The notes beneath the pieces were generated by a model, which worked only from the letters and a program-made list of their open reading frames with translations, was not told where the DNA came from and did not search any database. Of a DNA stretch of 64,000 bases, positions 7,506 to 15,010 are shown piece by piece (the first letter of the stretch is position 1; each line of letters begins with the position of its first letter). A program made the translations under genes and the position numbers. The stretch lies in the IMG/VR virus record IMGVR_UViG_3300043803_002473, positions 1-64,000 of that record, one strand, 5' to 3'. This stretch comes from a virus.

Positions 7506-7858
7506 TAGACAAGCTTATTAAAAAGCCCATAGAAAAACAACCCTAAAGGAAGGACTAGTAGATAAGCTGGGGATAGCAGTAAAAAAGGTAAACCTAACCA
7601 AAAACCGAAGCAAACTGGACAGGTTGTTAGTCTCACGACAAAGTAATCGTGATAATATTCTCTTAAAAATTCTGTGTAGGTTCCGCTGTAGCCGTTTTGC
7701 ACGAGTTCATTATAGTTAGAAATATAAAAAAATCGTGAAAGTTTAAATAAAGTCAAATATTCTACAAAGGCATTTGTTTTAAACCAAATAACCAGAGCAT
7801 AGCTAACTAATAGGGAGAACCCTAACACGTTTATGATAATGTCAGGGTTCCCCCACAT
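7505..7858 (-). CDS. Small multi-pass membrane protein with CPxC motif (117 aa)
   Basis: Predicted inner-membrane protein: an N-terminal hydrophobic segment (IIINVLGFSLLVSYALVIWF), a central soluble stretch rich in Tyr, then CPVCFGFWLGLPFLLL and a final hydrophobic run (YLLVLPLGLFFYGLF). The CPxCxGFW element before a membrane helix is seen in phage DUF1360-type membrane proteins, from memory. The stop shares base 7505 with the start of the Cys-repeat gene, so translation is coupled. A lysis or membrane-remodelling role is possible but unproven. Confidence 0.6.
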   Translation of the reverse strand: MWGNPDIIINVLGFSLLVSYALVIWFKTNAFVEYLTLFKLSRFFYISNYNELVQNGYSGTYTEFLREYYHDYFVVRLTTCPVCFGFWLGLPFLLLSPAYLLVLPLGLFFYGLFNKLV

Positions 7859-7870
7859 AGCTTTGGTTAA

Positions 7871-8179
7871 TTAGGCATTGCTGGCGGCTGCCAACTGTTG
7901 CCCTTCTAGCTCACCGATTTTATTTTTTAGTTCGGCCAGCAGATTTTTTTGTGCAGTAATAGCAATTTTACGAGATTGCAATTGTGTCATTCTCTCGTTC
8001 AATTGTTGGGCAGAAGTATTCACTTCTACAATACCTTCTTCAATGGTTTTCAGCTGGTCTTCGACTTGCGCAAGACCATCATCTACCAAAAGTAGAGATA
8101 CGTGTTTGTTAACTTCTGTTCCAGTAACTACAGGCAGTTCTACTCTGCCTTCAGGTTTTGTTGTTGTGTTTTCACTCAT
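7871..8179 (-). CDS. Coiled-coil protein (102 aa)
   Basis: After a 30-residue polar N-terminus the sequence is a long heptad-rich helix (AQVEDQLKTIEEGIVEV ... RKIAITAQKNLLAELKNKIGELE), predicted to form a dimeric or trimeric coiled coil, with an Ala-rich tail. There is no catalytic motif. It is 12 bases upstream of the membrane-protein gene and 7 bases downstream of the 48-residue gene, in the same operon. A role in virion assembly or as a fibre partner is only a guess. Confidence 0.55.
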   Translation of the reverse strand: MSENTTTKPEGRVELPVVTGTEVNKHVSLLLVDDGLAQVEDQLKTIEEGIVEVNTSAQQLNERMTQLQSRKIAITAQKNLLAELKNKIGELEGQQLAAASNA

Positions 8180-8186
8180 AATAGTA

Positions 8187-8333
8187 TTAGTCTTCGTTTA
8201 TTAGTTCTTTAATTTCGCTGTTAAGTCTTTTAATTTCATCGTTATAGGCTCGCATTTGATCTTTTTTATTTTTACGAACATCTTCGAGTTCTACAACAAG
8301 TTGATAGATTTTAGCTTCTTTACTTTGTTCCAT
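8187..8333 (-). CDS. Short coiled-coil peptide (48 aa)
   Basis: An uninterrupted 48-codon ORF starting MEQSKEAKIYQLVVELEDV. It is highly charged and helical throughout, with leucines or isoleucines at heptad spacing (IYQLVVELEDV, IKRLNSEIKELI). It lies between the lipoprotein and coiled-coil genes with 7- and 18-base gaps on the same strand, which supports it as genuine. No family is recognised. Confidence 0.5.
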   Translation of the reverse strand: MEQSKEAKIYQLVVELEDVRKNKKDQMRAYNDEIKRLNSEIKELINED

Positions 8334-8351
8334 ATAGATAGTTAGGTCAAA

Positions 8352-8465
8352 TTATTTTTTACAAGTTACTACAGCTTTATTGCATGGCGAAGTACATTTT
8401 TTACCTGCGCAGCCTGCCACAGTAATAATAATTAAACTTAACATTAGTGTTGTGATTACTTTCAT
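8352..8465 (-). CDS. Small predicted lipoprotein (37 aa)
   Basis: Begins MKVITTLMLSLIIITVAGC: a Lys, a hydrophobic core and a VAGC lipobox, so Cys19 would be lipidated after signal peptidase II cleavage. The 19-residue mature part has three further Cys (AGKKCTSPCNKAVVTCKK). Its design matches the lipoprotein at 65-181 (Cys at the same position 19), although the mature parts differ. An outer-membrane spanin would normally be paired with an inner-membrane spanin; none is obvious here, though the coiled-coil and membrane genes just downstream might be considered. Confidence 0.6.
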   Translation of the reverse strand: MKVITTLMLSLIIITVAGCAGKKCTSPCNKAVVTCKK

Positions 8466-8501
8466 AAGAATTCAATTTAGCTATTTTTTAAGCCGAGTCA
8501 A

Positions 8502-8542
8502 ATAAAAAAAAGAGAGGCATGAGATTTTTCTCACACCTCTCT
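8502..8542 (-). terminator. Rho-independent terminator (minus strand)
   Basis: Minus-strand hairpin with arms 8511-8524 and 8529-8542 (12 of 14 positions pair), a 4-base loop, then a run of Ts (A-tract at 8503-8510 on the plus strand). It follows the gene at 8563-8784 and separates it from the lipoprotein gene. Confidence 0.8.
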
Positions 8543-8562
8543 AAGACTACCACAAACAATCA

Positions 8563-8784
8563 CTATTTATGCGAGTTACTCACAAATTCGTAGAACATCT
8601 CGGCGGTATCTAAAATATCCTTTTTAGTGGGATAAATTTTTTCGATATCTTCGAGTGTCACATTAGTTTTCTGGTCGTTGGCTTTGAGCTGTAATGCAGC
8701 AACTTTTTCTTCAAAAAGACTCATACAATAAGTATGTGCGCTGATAAGTACATCAAGCCTGATTTCATATGCGTTTTTATTCAT
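8563..8784 (-). CDS. Hypothetical helical protein, 'YEIRLDVL' type (73 aa)
   Basis: Starts at ATG 8784, which has an AGGTGG Shine-Dalgarno sequence about 10 bases upstream; an upstream GTG (8799) overlaps that site and was rejected. The opening MNKNAYEIRLDVLISAHTY resembles small conserved proteins of T4-like phages that start with a YEIRxDVL motif, of unknown function, from memory. The rest is helical and acidic. It is the last gene before the terminator at 8502-8542, downstream of the beta-N polymerase fragment. Confidence 0.6.
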   Translation of the reverse strand: MNKNAYEIRLDVLISAHTYCMSLFEEKVAALQLKANDQKTNVTLEDIEKIYPTKKDILDTAEMFYEFVSNSHK

Positions 8785-8820
8785 GTGTGTATTCACCACC
8801 TTTCTTTGTCTAGGGACAAA

Positions 8821-9474
8821 TTAATTTATAAATAACTTGTTATAAAGTTTATCTATTTCGTCTCCACGATAAGCCATTTTGTTGGCTTGTAAAATTTCTT
8901 TCCCCCACATCGCCTGCATTTGACTGTCAGAGATTCCCAACTCTTTTAAAAGTCCGTAAAGTCGAATTTGTGTGTTTTGAATCATCATTATGAAAAGCTG
9001 TTTGTCGGGTAAAAACAATATACGTGCAGCGACTCCTGTTTTAGGAGCCGGATTTATATGCGCTTCGGCTTCACCGCTTTGACGAATTCTGCTGTATATT
9101 CCTGGAAGTAGCCGCTGTTGATGAATAGGTTCATATTCACTCCCGTTATAAATAACGGTATTTCGCTCGGTAACGACAGGTAGATTAGCGATTGTTAAAT
9201 TTTTTGATTCGAGTACTTTTCCTGACTTTTTATCCAGCAGCTCAACTGTTCCCTTTACAGGAATAGTAATGTCTTTCTTTTCTAAAACTGCCTGTTTTTG
9301 ATCTTGAATAGTGAATTGCTTAGGAACAACCTCTATTTTTTTAACTTCAATTTTATGGTCGTTTGTTTCAATCTCATTTAACTTTTTCTTAAAAGCTTCT
9401 ACAGCATAATTTTGAATGAGCTTGTTTAATGCCGGAGGATCAAAAAAATCGCGAGTATTTTCAGGAGGTTTCAT
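8821..9474 (-). CDS. rpoB: RNA polymerase beta subunit, N-terminal fragment
   Basis: Residues ~85-190 match the beta protrusion/lobe 1 region. LTIANLPVVTERNTVIYNG is equivalent to EIPLMTDNGTFVINGTERV. EPIHQQRLLPGIYSR corresponds to VIVSQLHRSPGVFF. VAARILFLPDKQLFIMMI corresponds to the ARIIPYRGSWLDFEF region, and LYGLLKELGISDSQMQAMW to the ILRALNYTTEQILDLF helix. It covers roughly E. coli beta 80-235. The first 70 residues are helical and basic. It is on the opposite strand to the other polymerase genes. The lobe-2 section (about E. coli 235-390) was not found in the window. The start overlaps the upstream gene by 14 bases. The call rests on pattern matching by eye but several motifs agree in order. 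Confidence 0.8.
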   Translation of the reverse strand: MKPPENTRDFFDPPALNKLIQNYAVEAFKKKLNEIETNDHKIEVKKIEVVPKQFTIQDQKQAVLEKKDITIPVKGTVELLDKKSGKVLESKNLTIANLPVVTERNTVIYNGSEYEPIHQQRLLPGIYSRIRQSGEAEAHINPAPKTGVAARILFLPDKQLFIMMIQNTQIRLYGLLKELGISDSQMQAMWGKEILQANKMAYRGDEIDKLYNKLFIN

Positions 9475-9673
9475 CTTTCAACTTTTTTTTAACTGCTTTT
9501 GTTACAGCTATCCAAGTGTTGTGATAGTCTTCTTCGCTTTCAAAGTCTTCTTGAGATAACTCTAATTCAAAAGTTTTACCTGGGTACAGAACTCTGTCGT
9601 TCTCTCCACCAATTTCTTCGATATATGTCCCTTTTACTTTAAGGGAAGGAATGTAAATTTGTTTAAGTCCCAT
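9461..9673 (-). CDS. Hypothetical small protein (70 aa)
   Basis: Not recognised. I start at MGLKQIYIPSLKVKG (9673), which overlaps the upstream gene by 11 bases; the longer reading would overlap by 68. The product seems to be a small beta-rich domain (IYIPSLKVKGTYIEEI, LYPGKTFELEL) followed by a basic helix (WIAVTKAVKKKLKDE). It lies immediately upstream of, and overlaps, the beta-N polymerase fragment, so the two are probably translated together; whether it is a polymerase accessory protein is unknown. Confidence 0.5.
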   Translation of the reverse strand: MGLKQIYIPSLKVKGTYIEEIGGENDRVLYPGKTFELELSQEDFESEEDYHNTWIAVTKAVKKKLKDETS

Positions 9674-10316
9674 AACCAGTTTTGTTTGTGAGTAGAGATT
9701 CAAGATACGCTCTTGATTGTGGGTCTGCAAGTATTTTTTCCATCTCGGGATACTTAGTGGTTAATTCTAACTGTTCTTTGTGCGGTGCATTTACAATGGG
9801 GGAAGTTTCAGGATTCTTCTTATCGGTATGCACAGTATCAATCATGTCGTTTGCTGTTCTAGCAGTTAAAACCGTTCTTAGTAAATTCAAGTCTAGTAAG
9901 CCTCCGGTTTTTACTCCTTTAGTAGCCATTCCTGCAAAACTCTGCACACTTCCTGGTTGAATACCTAGTGGATTACTATTGCCGCCTAAATTTATATTTA
10001 TGTTGGGTGAGGCACCAGCGCCTGCTGCACCTTTACCTCCGCCACCAAACATGCCTAATAAGGGTAAAGCCGAGGTAGCTACACTTCCCAAATCATCCAT
10101 TAAACCGCCACCAGTAACGTAATTTAACCCTTTATTAACTTGATTGTATTGTTTGAGTCCTGGCAAATTACCTGCCCAATTTTTACCTGATTCCCAAGCT
10201 CGTCCGGCAGCTCGCCCAGCTCGCCCTAAGGTGCTGTCATATAATCCACCTAGAAAAGCATCTTTTTCAAGACCTTCATCAAATCCACGCTCAAGTTCCT
10301 GTAAGTCTAATTTCAT
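9663..10316 (-). CDS. Gly/Ala-rich protein, probable virion-interior component (217 aa)
   Basis: The sequence has a helical N-terminus (LQELERGFDEGLEKDAFLGG), a low-complexity Gly/Ala/Asn section (MFGGGGKGAAGAGASPNININLGG) and a helical C-terminus. There is no catalytic motif. It belongs to a chain of tightly overlapping minus-strand genes (9461-15010) that share this Gly/Ala-rich, partly hydrophobic make-up, similar to the plus-strand group at 25029-31618. Such proteins could be internal head proteins ejected with the DNA, but this is inference from composition and context. Confidence 0.45.
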   Translation of the reverse strand: MKLDLQELERGFDEGLEKDAFLGGLYDSTLGRAGRAAGRAWESGKNWAGNLPGLKQYNQVNKGLNYVTGGGLMDDLGSVATSALPLLGMFGGGGKGAAGAGASPNININLGGNSNPLGIQPGSVQSFAGMATKGVKTGGLLDLNLLRTVLTARTANDMIDTVHTDKKNPETSPIVNAPHKEQLELTTKYPEMEKILADPQSRAYLESLLTNKTGYGT

Positions 10317-11044
10317 TTGAGGTAATAGGGTTCTAACTCTACACGAGTAGGTAATTCAGATTCCATAAAACTATCTTGGTCTTTCTCGCGCATTTTCTTT
10401 TTCAAGATGTAGGCAAGATAACCTGTTCCGCCTGCGGTACCAAGAAGACCTGTGGCACCTAGATCGATGGCAGGTTGCACTGGCTTGGCGGCGACACCTA
10501 AAGTTTTTTTAATGAGTCTTTTTATGCTGCCGTCACCAATCTCTACGTTTTCTGCAGTAGCACTGGTTTTAGCTAATTCAGGAATTAATAATTCTGTAGC
10601 CATACCGTTGCAGAAAGCGTCTACCATAGGTGTTTCTTCACCTTGTTTAATTTTTTGCAAAGTAGCTAGATAATTTTCCTGTGCGAGTCTTAGTGCTTTG
10701 TGAATTTCTTGTTTCTCCATCTCATAGTATTCGCGACGTGCTTCACTGAATCCAGCTTCACCACCAACAAGTGTGCGAATAGGATTACGATTGAACCGTA
10801 GTGCGCGCCCAATAATGCCTGGTGGTTTTCCCTCTAAATCATCTGCCTGCTTCTCCTCACTCATCTTTTGGATAGGGAGAGGAATTTTTAAAACCTCGTT
10901 AGCTTTGTGCTGTTCCACCTCTTTCATCCTATCCATCTCCTTAGTGAGTTGAATAGCGCTGAATAAGCTTTTACCTAGCAACTTGGAGGCCAGGTAAGCT
11001 TCTTCAGGTGAGAGAGGAGTTGGAGTATTAGCTAGGTTGTTCAT
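10313..11044 (-). CDS. Hypothetical helical protein with C-terminal hydrophobic segment (243 aa)
   Basis: Mostly charged helix (residues 1-150, including EARREYYEMEKQEIHKAL), a Ser/Thr/Ala stretch (ELAKTSATAENVEIGDG), then a hydrophobic Gly-rich segment near residues 195-213 (LGATGLLGTAGGTGYLAYIL) followed by basic residues, compatible with one membrane-inserting helix. The stop overlaps the next start by 4 bases (ATGA type), and the start overlaps the preceding gene by 17 bases. Probably part of the same virion-interior or ejection group. Confidence 0.45.
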   Translation of the reverse strand: MNNLANTPTPLSPEEAYLASKLLGKSLFSAIQLTKEMDRMKEVEQHKANEVLKIPLPIQKMSEEKQADDLEGKPPGIIGRALRFNRNPIRTLVGGEAGFSEARREYYEMEKQEIHKALRLAQENYLATLQKIKQGEETPMVDAFCNGMATELLIPELAKTSATAENVEIGDGSIKRLIKKTLGVAAKPVQPAIDLGATGLLGTAGGTGYLAYILKKKMREKDQDSFMESELPTRVELEPYYLK

Positions 11045-11402
11045 TTTTGTCTTTCTTCTTTCCGTAAATTATAAAAATACAATAGTTGCCTTGAGCGGTC
11101 CAGTTGTCCTTGTAATAGGAAATAATATATTGTGGATCATTCAGCAATTTATTCAGTAGTTCTCTGTCTTTATCTTTTTCAGGAGCTAAAGTGATGTTGT
11201 TGAAATTATAGTCGGCCATGTTGACACGTGGCTTTTTAATAATCCCTTTGGCTTGTTCAAATGCAGTGATTTCACGCTCGGTATCCAGAAGGTCGTTCTT
11301 GATTTCCCTCTGAACATTGCGCTTGGGTTTGGATAGGTCTTCTCCCATCCCACCGAACATATAGTGTGGGGTTTCGAAATTTTTTTCTTTAGTTGATGCC
11401 AT
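11028..11402 (-). CDS. Hypothetical protein (124 aa)
   Basis: Not recognised. A polar, basic N-terminal half (KPKRNVQREIKNDLLDTEREI) is followed by a short beta-rich region ending QGNYCIFIIYGKKKDKNE. There is no membrane segment, unlike its neighbours. It overlaps the genes on both sides by 14-17 bases, showing a tightly coupled operon. Confidence 0.45.
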   Translation of the reverse strand: MASTKEKNFETPHYMFGGMGEDLSKPKRNVQREIKNDLLDTEREITAFEQAKGIIKKPRVNMADYNFNNITLAPEKDKDRELLNKLLNDPQYIISYYKDNWTAQGNYCIFIIYGKKKDKNEQPS

Positions 11403-11760
11403 ATTCTTTCCTGATGTTTTCTGTTAATTTTTTTACCATGTGTACTTTTTCACGCTCACGATCAAGAGCTCGATTCAAATCTACCACAGAGCTTTCTAGT
11501 TCGTCAAATGTGAGACCTGCGGCGGCTCCGCCAGCAGCACTGGCGTTGAGCGCCCAACCAGGAAGACTTGTAACCGCACCAGCAAGGGGTTTTGCCACAA
11601 AGTCTTGAACTAGGCTCAATTCTCCTGCGACTTTTAGAACTCCCTCGCCGGTATTTAAATTTTTCAAACCCATCTCTAAATCTGAAAGTGTGCTGCCGTG
11701 CTTGGCTAATTCAAGCGCAAGCTCGTTTTTAATCATTTGTGCATATTTTGAAAGTTTCAT
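11389..11760 (-). CDS. Hypothetical Ala/Gly-rich protein with coiled-coil tail (123 aa)
   Basis: Starts at MKLSKYAQMIKNEL (11760), which overlaps the preceding stop by 4 bases in the classic ATGA arrangement; the longer reading adds 12 codons inside that gene. The middle has a Gly/Ala-rich hydrophobic section (LPGWALNASAAGGAAAGL) and the end is a charged helix (LDREREKVHMVKKLTENIRKEYG). It fits the group of putative virion-interior proteins. Confidence 0.45.
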   Translation of the reverse strand: MKLSKYAQMIKNELALELAKHGSTLSDLEMGLKNLNTGEGVLKVAGELSLVQDFVAKPLAGAVTSLPGWALNASAAGGAAAGLTFDELESSVVDLNRALDREREKVHMVKKLTENIRKEYGIN

Positions 11761-12128
11761 AGAAGTACCTTGTTTCTTGCTGTGGCTGAATCCCATTGAG
11801 TAAATTTTCCTGGCTGAGTCAAGCTATTCATTATTATATTTCCTAACCCAAAGCCTGCCAAGCTCATAAGTGTTTGAGCTGTTCCGCTCATCTCCCTATA
11901 TTTAGCCACTGCTAAACCTATGGCTCCACCGGCAACTCCAGCAAACAACTGTTCGGCTACATTAGGTGAGTTTAGAATAGCGAATAGGTTTTGTTTCTTT
12001 TCTTGTGAGAGTCCAAAGTCGCCCTGTATGGCTTTTTTTAAATCTTCGGGTGTGAGGTGAGGTCCAGGACCTATCAACCCCTGAAAGTCTTGCGGAAGGT
12101 TCATACCTATAGTGGTGATGGGATTCAT
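11757..12128 (-). CDS. Hypothetical protein with two Gly-zipper hydrophobic helices (123 aa)
   Basis: An N-terminal soluble part (LTPEDLKKAIQGDFGLSQEKK) precedes two hydrophobic Gly/Ala-spaced helices (LFAGVAGGAIGLAVAKY and LMSLAGFGLGNIIMNSL), a hairpin that could insert in a membrane. The hairpin design is similar to phage ejection or pore proteins, but no family is recognised. It ends one base before the ATG-overlap with the next gene and starts 1 base after the 503-residue gene. Confidence 0.45.
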   Translation of the reverse strand: MNPITTIGMNLPQDFQGLIGPGPHLTPEDLKKAIQGDFGLSQEKKQNLFAILNSPNVAEQLFAGVAGGAIGLAVAKYREMSGTAQTLMSLAGFGLGNIIMNSLTQPGKFTQWDSATARNKVLL

Positions 12129-12129
12129 A

Positions 12130-13641
12130 TCAAGTTAATTTGTTCCCTAATGCAGCCAAAGTTAATCCTCCCAGAGCAGGTAGAGCAATTTCGCGATTGA
12201 ATCGTTTTCCTGGGGTTTCATCCATGTTTTCCCTATGCTTCTCACTCACGGCTTCACGCAACTTGTTTAACCCAATCCCGCCACCAACCGCCACTGCAGT
12301 TGTGAGTCCGGGATTCTCGCCAGCTCTCCTTAAACCTCCCGATATGAGATTTTTCAAGCCGTCTACTCCACCGTTAATAAATCTGGCGGCTTCTGATGGA
12401 CCACTAAAAAAGCCATCAAAATTAGAACGTTTGTAGAGGGCTTCTTCGGGCGAGCCACCTACCCCATAATTATGGAAAAATTGTGAAGTTCCTAGAGGAT
12501 TTTTAATAGCCATGTCGGCTCCAGATCTTAAATTTCTACCTAAGTTAAAATCTCGGGATAATGGCGATCTTAACCCTCCAGCGGCTATGGGACTTTGAAA
12601 TCCGTGTTCCCACTGATTATACTTTTGTGGGATGACTTGCTGCATTTTACTGGTGATTCCCTGGGCTGCGGCATTTACCTTATCTCTTCCGCCTAGGGCA
12701 AAATTGTTGGCTTTGTCCTGTATGTTCAAAGCTGTAGGGCTCTGGGCAATTTGCCCGACTCTATTCCCTGCTGTTTCTGCCAGATTTGAAATTGTTTTGC
12801 CTGTTTGCCCCATCCTACTTACCCCTTTGGTGCCTAGACGTGTTAATGCTCCTAGCCCCTTACCTCCGAGGCTCAGGGCACCACGAGCCACACTACCAGC
12901 ACCAGGGATAAAGCTCAATGCTCCCATACCTGCAGACCCCAAGGCCGAGAGGAATCGTCCGTTCATAAGGTGTTTACCTGTGTCATGTAGCCCTGTGGCC
13001 ACACCAGTAAATGGATTGCTGTAGAGTGCCATGTCGGTGGCTAGACCTCTTGCCGCAGGATCCGCTACACTCGACAAGCCTTTTCCAAAAAGAAACTCAC
13101 CCACTCCAGCAGTTTTGACTTGGTCAGTTCCTCCCTGCATCAAAGCCTCTAAATTTACTTTAGGTGTAGACACATGCTCAGGTCCCTTCTGGTCGCCATG
13201 ACTACGGAGTTGCTGCAGTCTGGCTATCATCTTCTTTGATGGGATGTACTTCCAATTTTTACCCTCCTCATGCTCGAGTCTGAATGTGGGATTCTTGCGC
13301 CCATCAGCCAGTGTGAGGTAGATGGAGTCAGGACTGGCACGATGCACTTGTGCAGTTCCGCCACCCACCCTCTCATTCTCAAAGTCTAGTATAGGAATAT
13401 CATCGAGTTTAGCTACACGGGCTGTTTCATCACCTAATTGACCCATACCAAAGCTGTAAACACGATCACCATCAGAGAGTCTCAAACTTTCAGGAGTTTG
13501 AACATATTTCCAATTTCTCTGACCCTGAAACGATGGGAGAATGTTTTCATTCGCCATGGCTTCTAGAATGCTGGTGCTCCCACGTTTCTCCTTGAGATAG
13601 TCGTGGGCTCCCAGAGCAAAAGCTTCGATATCTAGATTCAT
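12130..13641 (-). CDS. Large Gly-rich probable virion-interior protein (503 aa)
   Basis: Starts at MNLDIEAFALGAHDYL (13641), overlapping nothing; 15 earlier codons would run into the preceding gene. The first 170 residues look globular (SLRLSDGDRVYSFGMGQL, YLTLADGRKNPTFRLEHEE). Residue ~175 (DQVKTAGVGEF) then opens a long Gly/Ala-rich, weakly hydrophobic region with repeated LSxLGSxGMGAL-type segments up to the C-terminus. The local base composition is clearly more GC-rich than in the flanking genes. No enzyme motif is seen. Together with the 455-residue gene upstream it may form an ejected internal-protein complex; this is inferred. Confidence 0.45.
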   Translation of the reverse strand: MNLDIEAFALGAHDYLKEKRGSTSILEAMANENILPSFQGQRNWKYVQTPESLRLSDGDRVYSFGMGQLGDETARVAKLDDIPILDFENERVGGGTAQVHRASPDSIYLTLADGRKNPTFRLEHEEGKNWKYIPSKKMIARLQQLRSHGDQKGPEHVSTPKVNLEALMQGGTDQVKTAGVGEFLFGKGLSSVADPAARGLATDMALYSNPFTGVATGLHDTGKHLMNGRFLSALGSAGMGALSFIPGAGSVARGALSLGGKGLGALTRLGTKGVSRMGQTGKTISNLAETAGNRVGQIAQSPTALNIQDKANNFALGGRDKVNAAAQGITSKMQQVIPQKYNQWEHGFQSPIAAGGLRSPLSRDFNLGRNLRSGADMAIKNPLGTSQFFHNYGVGGSPEEALYKRSNFDGFFSGPSEAARFINGGVDGLKNLISGGLRRAGENPGLTTAVAVGGGIGLNKLREAVSEKHRENMDETPGKRFNREIALPALGGLTLAALGNKLT

Positions 13642-13642
13642 A

Positions 13643-15010
13643 TTAGGGCTGTGTTCTATATCCAAAAGTAGCTGCGTTTCCTCCACGCTGAATTTCAGGA
13701 ATGCTGTTCGCTCCTACACCTTTAGGATCACTCCAACTGTTTATCAAGCCAGGAAGCATCTTGTATCCTGCCACGCCACCCAAAGCAGGAAGTAGCCATG
13801 AAAGCGGACCCTGTAGACCCATCTCACGACCTATAATAGATGCCAGCAAGGCTCCACCTATTCCGCCTGCCCAGTTGTTGCTCATGAATGGTAGAACACG
13901 ATTTCTATCTTGTGGTAACCCTGTTGGGTCGGTTTGTGGTGCCCCGCCTCCCAAGAGTTTAGATGCACCGTACAAACCTCCTGCGGCAAGTGCAGTTCCG
14001 CCTGTTCCTAATGTTCCAGTAGCTAGTCCACCAGCACCACCCAGAAGGCCGCCAACAGGTCCGCCAATCATAGTACCTAGACCAGCCCCAATCAATCCAC
14101 GACCCAGCCCACGACCAGGAGTGAATCGCACATGTCCAGTCCCGCCAGTAGCCAGTGGCTTCATTGAGTTAGGGGACTTTATTCCCATAGCGGCTTGTGC
14201 CTTGGCCTGTTCCATGGCGTTTGCACTCACAGCACCAGGAACCATGTTCTTGTTTCCTGGACGTAAATTCTTGAATCTCTCCATCTCCTTCATTGTCCCG
14301 GGAGTCACACCGCCAGCCTGACGACTCTCCTGCACCATGCTTTTTGCTGTTTGGTTAAACTTGTCCTGGAACGCACGTGTGTTCACGTTGGTGGCTTGAC
14401 GCCCCATTGCCCGCTCACCACTCCTTGTCAGCATTTCTCCTACACCACCAAACGGTGTTTTTTCACTCAGTAAATTTCCCAACCCCATTCTCAAGCTCCC
14501 ACGATGGACTTGATCCAGTGCTTTACCTGAGGTGGGAAGTCCTGGTGCCACGCCACGTATCATCTTGTTCACGGCCTTGTCGGCAGTCATCAAGTTCTGT
14601 GGACCTGCACCGAAGAATCCACGACCTTTAGCCACCCCTTCCAGTATAGGCTGCTTCAATCCACGCATCCCCATGTTGAGTGTGCTCATCAACCCGCCTC
14701 CAGCTAGTCGAGCCAGTGGGTTTGCCACTTTCTCCAGACCCTCCATGTACTGTGAGAGAATCTCTTCTGACTCCTTGAAAAATCCCTCGATAACAGCTTC
14801 TTCTACTCCCTCCTGGAGCATAGCCTCCTTCAGTCCACGACGAAATTCCTGACTCTCCTTCTGGGCTTCCTCTATAAACTGGTGCATGCTCCATTTCTCC
14901 ATTCCTACTTTCTGGAGCCATTCCCTCTCCGCAGACAGTTTGAGCAGTGGACTCTCGCTCCCTGCCAGCTCGTCTCCCACACCGATTAAAAAGTCTTCTT
15001 GGTTTTTCAT
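13643..15010 (-). CDS. Large Gly-zipper protein, probable virion-interior protein (455 aa)
   Basis: I start at MKNQEDFLIGVGDELAG (15010), which has GAGGAT 12 bases upstream. Residues 1-100 are charged helix (EFRRGLKEAMLQEGVEEAV). From about 290 the chain is dominated by glycine-zipper stretches such as GRGLIGAGLGTMIGGPVGGL and GGLATGTLGTGGTALAAGG, typical of membrane-inserting hairpins. Base composition is GC-rich relative to the rest of the window. Its first 383 bases overlap, in another frame, the 3' end of the Rep-like ORF; the coding character of this frame (balanced charged helices) is the better of the two. Confidence 0.5.
   Translation of the reverse strand: MKNQEDFLIGVGDELAGSESPLLKLSAEREWLQKVGMEKWSMHQFIEEAQKESQEFRRGLKEAMLQEGVEEAVIEGFFKESEEILSQYMEGLEKVANPLARLAGGGLMSTLNMGMRGLKQPILEGVAKGRGFFGAGPQNLMTADKAVNKMIRGVAPGLPTSGKALDQVHRGSLRMGLGNLLSEKTPFGGVGEMLTRSGERAMGRQATNVNTRAFQDKFNQTAKSMVQESRQAGGVTPGTMKEMERFKNLRPGNKNMVPGAVSANAMEQAKAQAAMGIKSPNSMKPLATGGTGHVRFTPGRGLGRGLIGAGLGTMIGGPVGGLLGGAGGLATGTLGTGGTALAAGGLYGASKLLGGGAPQTDPTGLPQDRNRVLPFMSNNWAGGIGGALLASIIGREMGLQGPLSWLLPALGGVAGYKMLPGLINSWSDPKGVGANSIPEIQRGGNAATFGYRTQP

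Noticed and set aside
13701-14321. Plus-strand Pro-rich 206-residue ORF
   Set aside because: Antisense of a Gly-rich gene (glycine codons read as proline on the other strand); no start signals.
14628-15010. C-terminal 128 residues of the Rep-like ORF as a genuine domain
   Set aside because: Arg/Gly/Glu-rich shadow-like composition; the overlapping frame has better coding character and a ribosome site. Kept in the coordinates only because the frame has no earlier stop.
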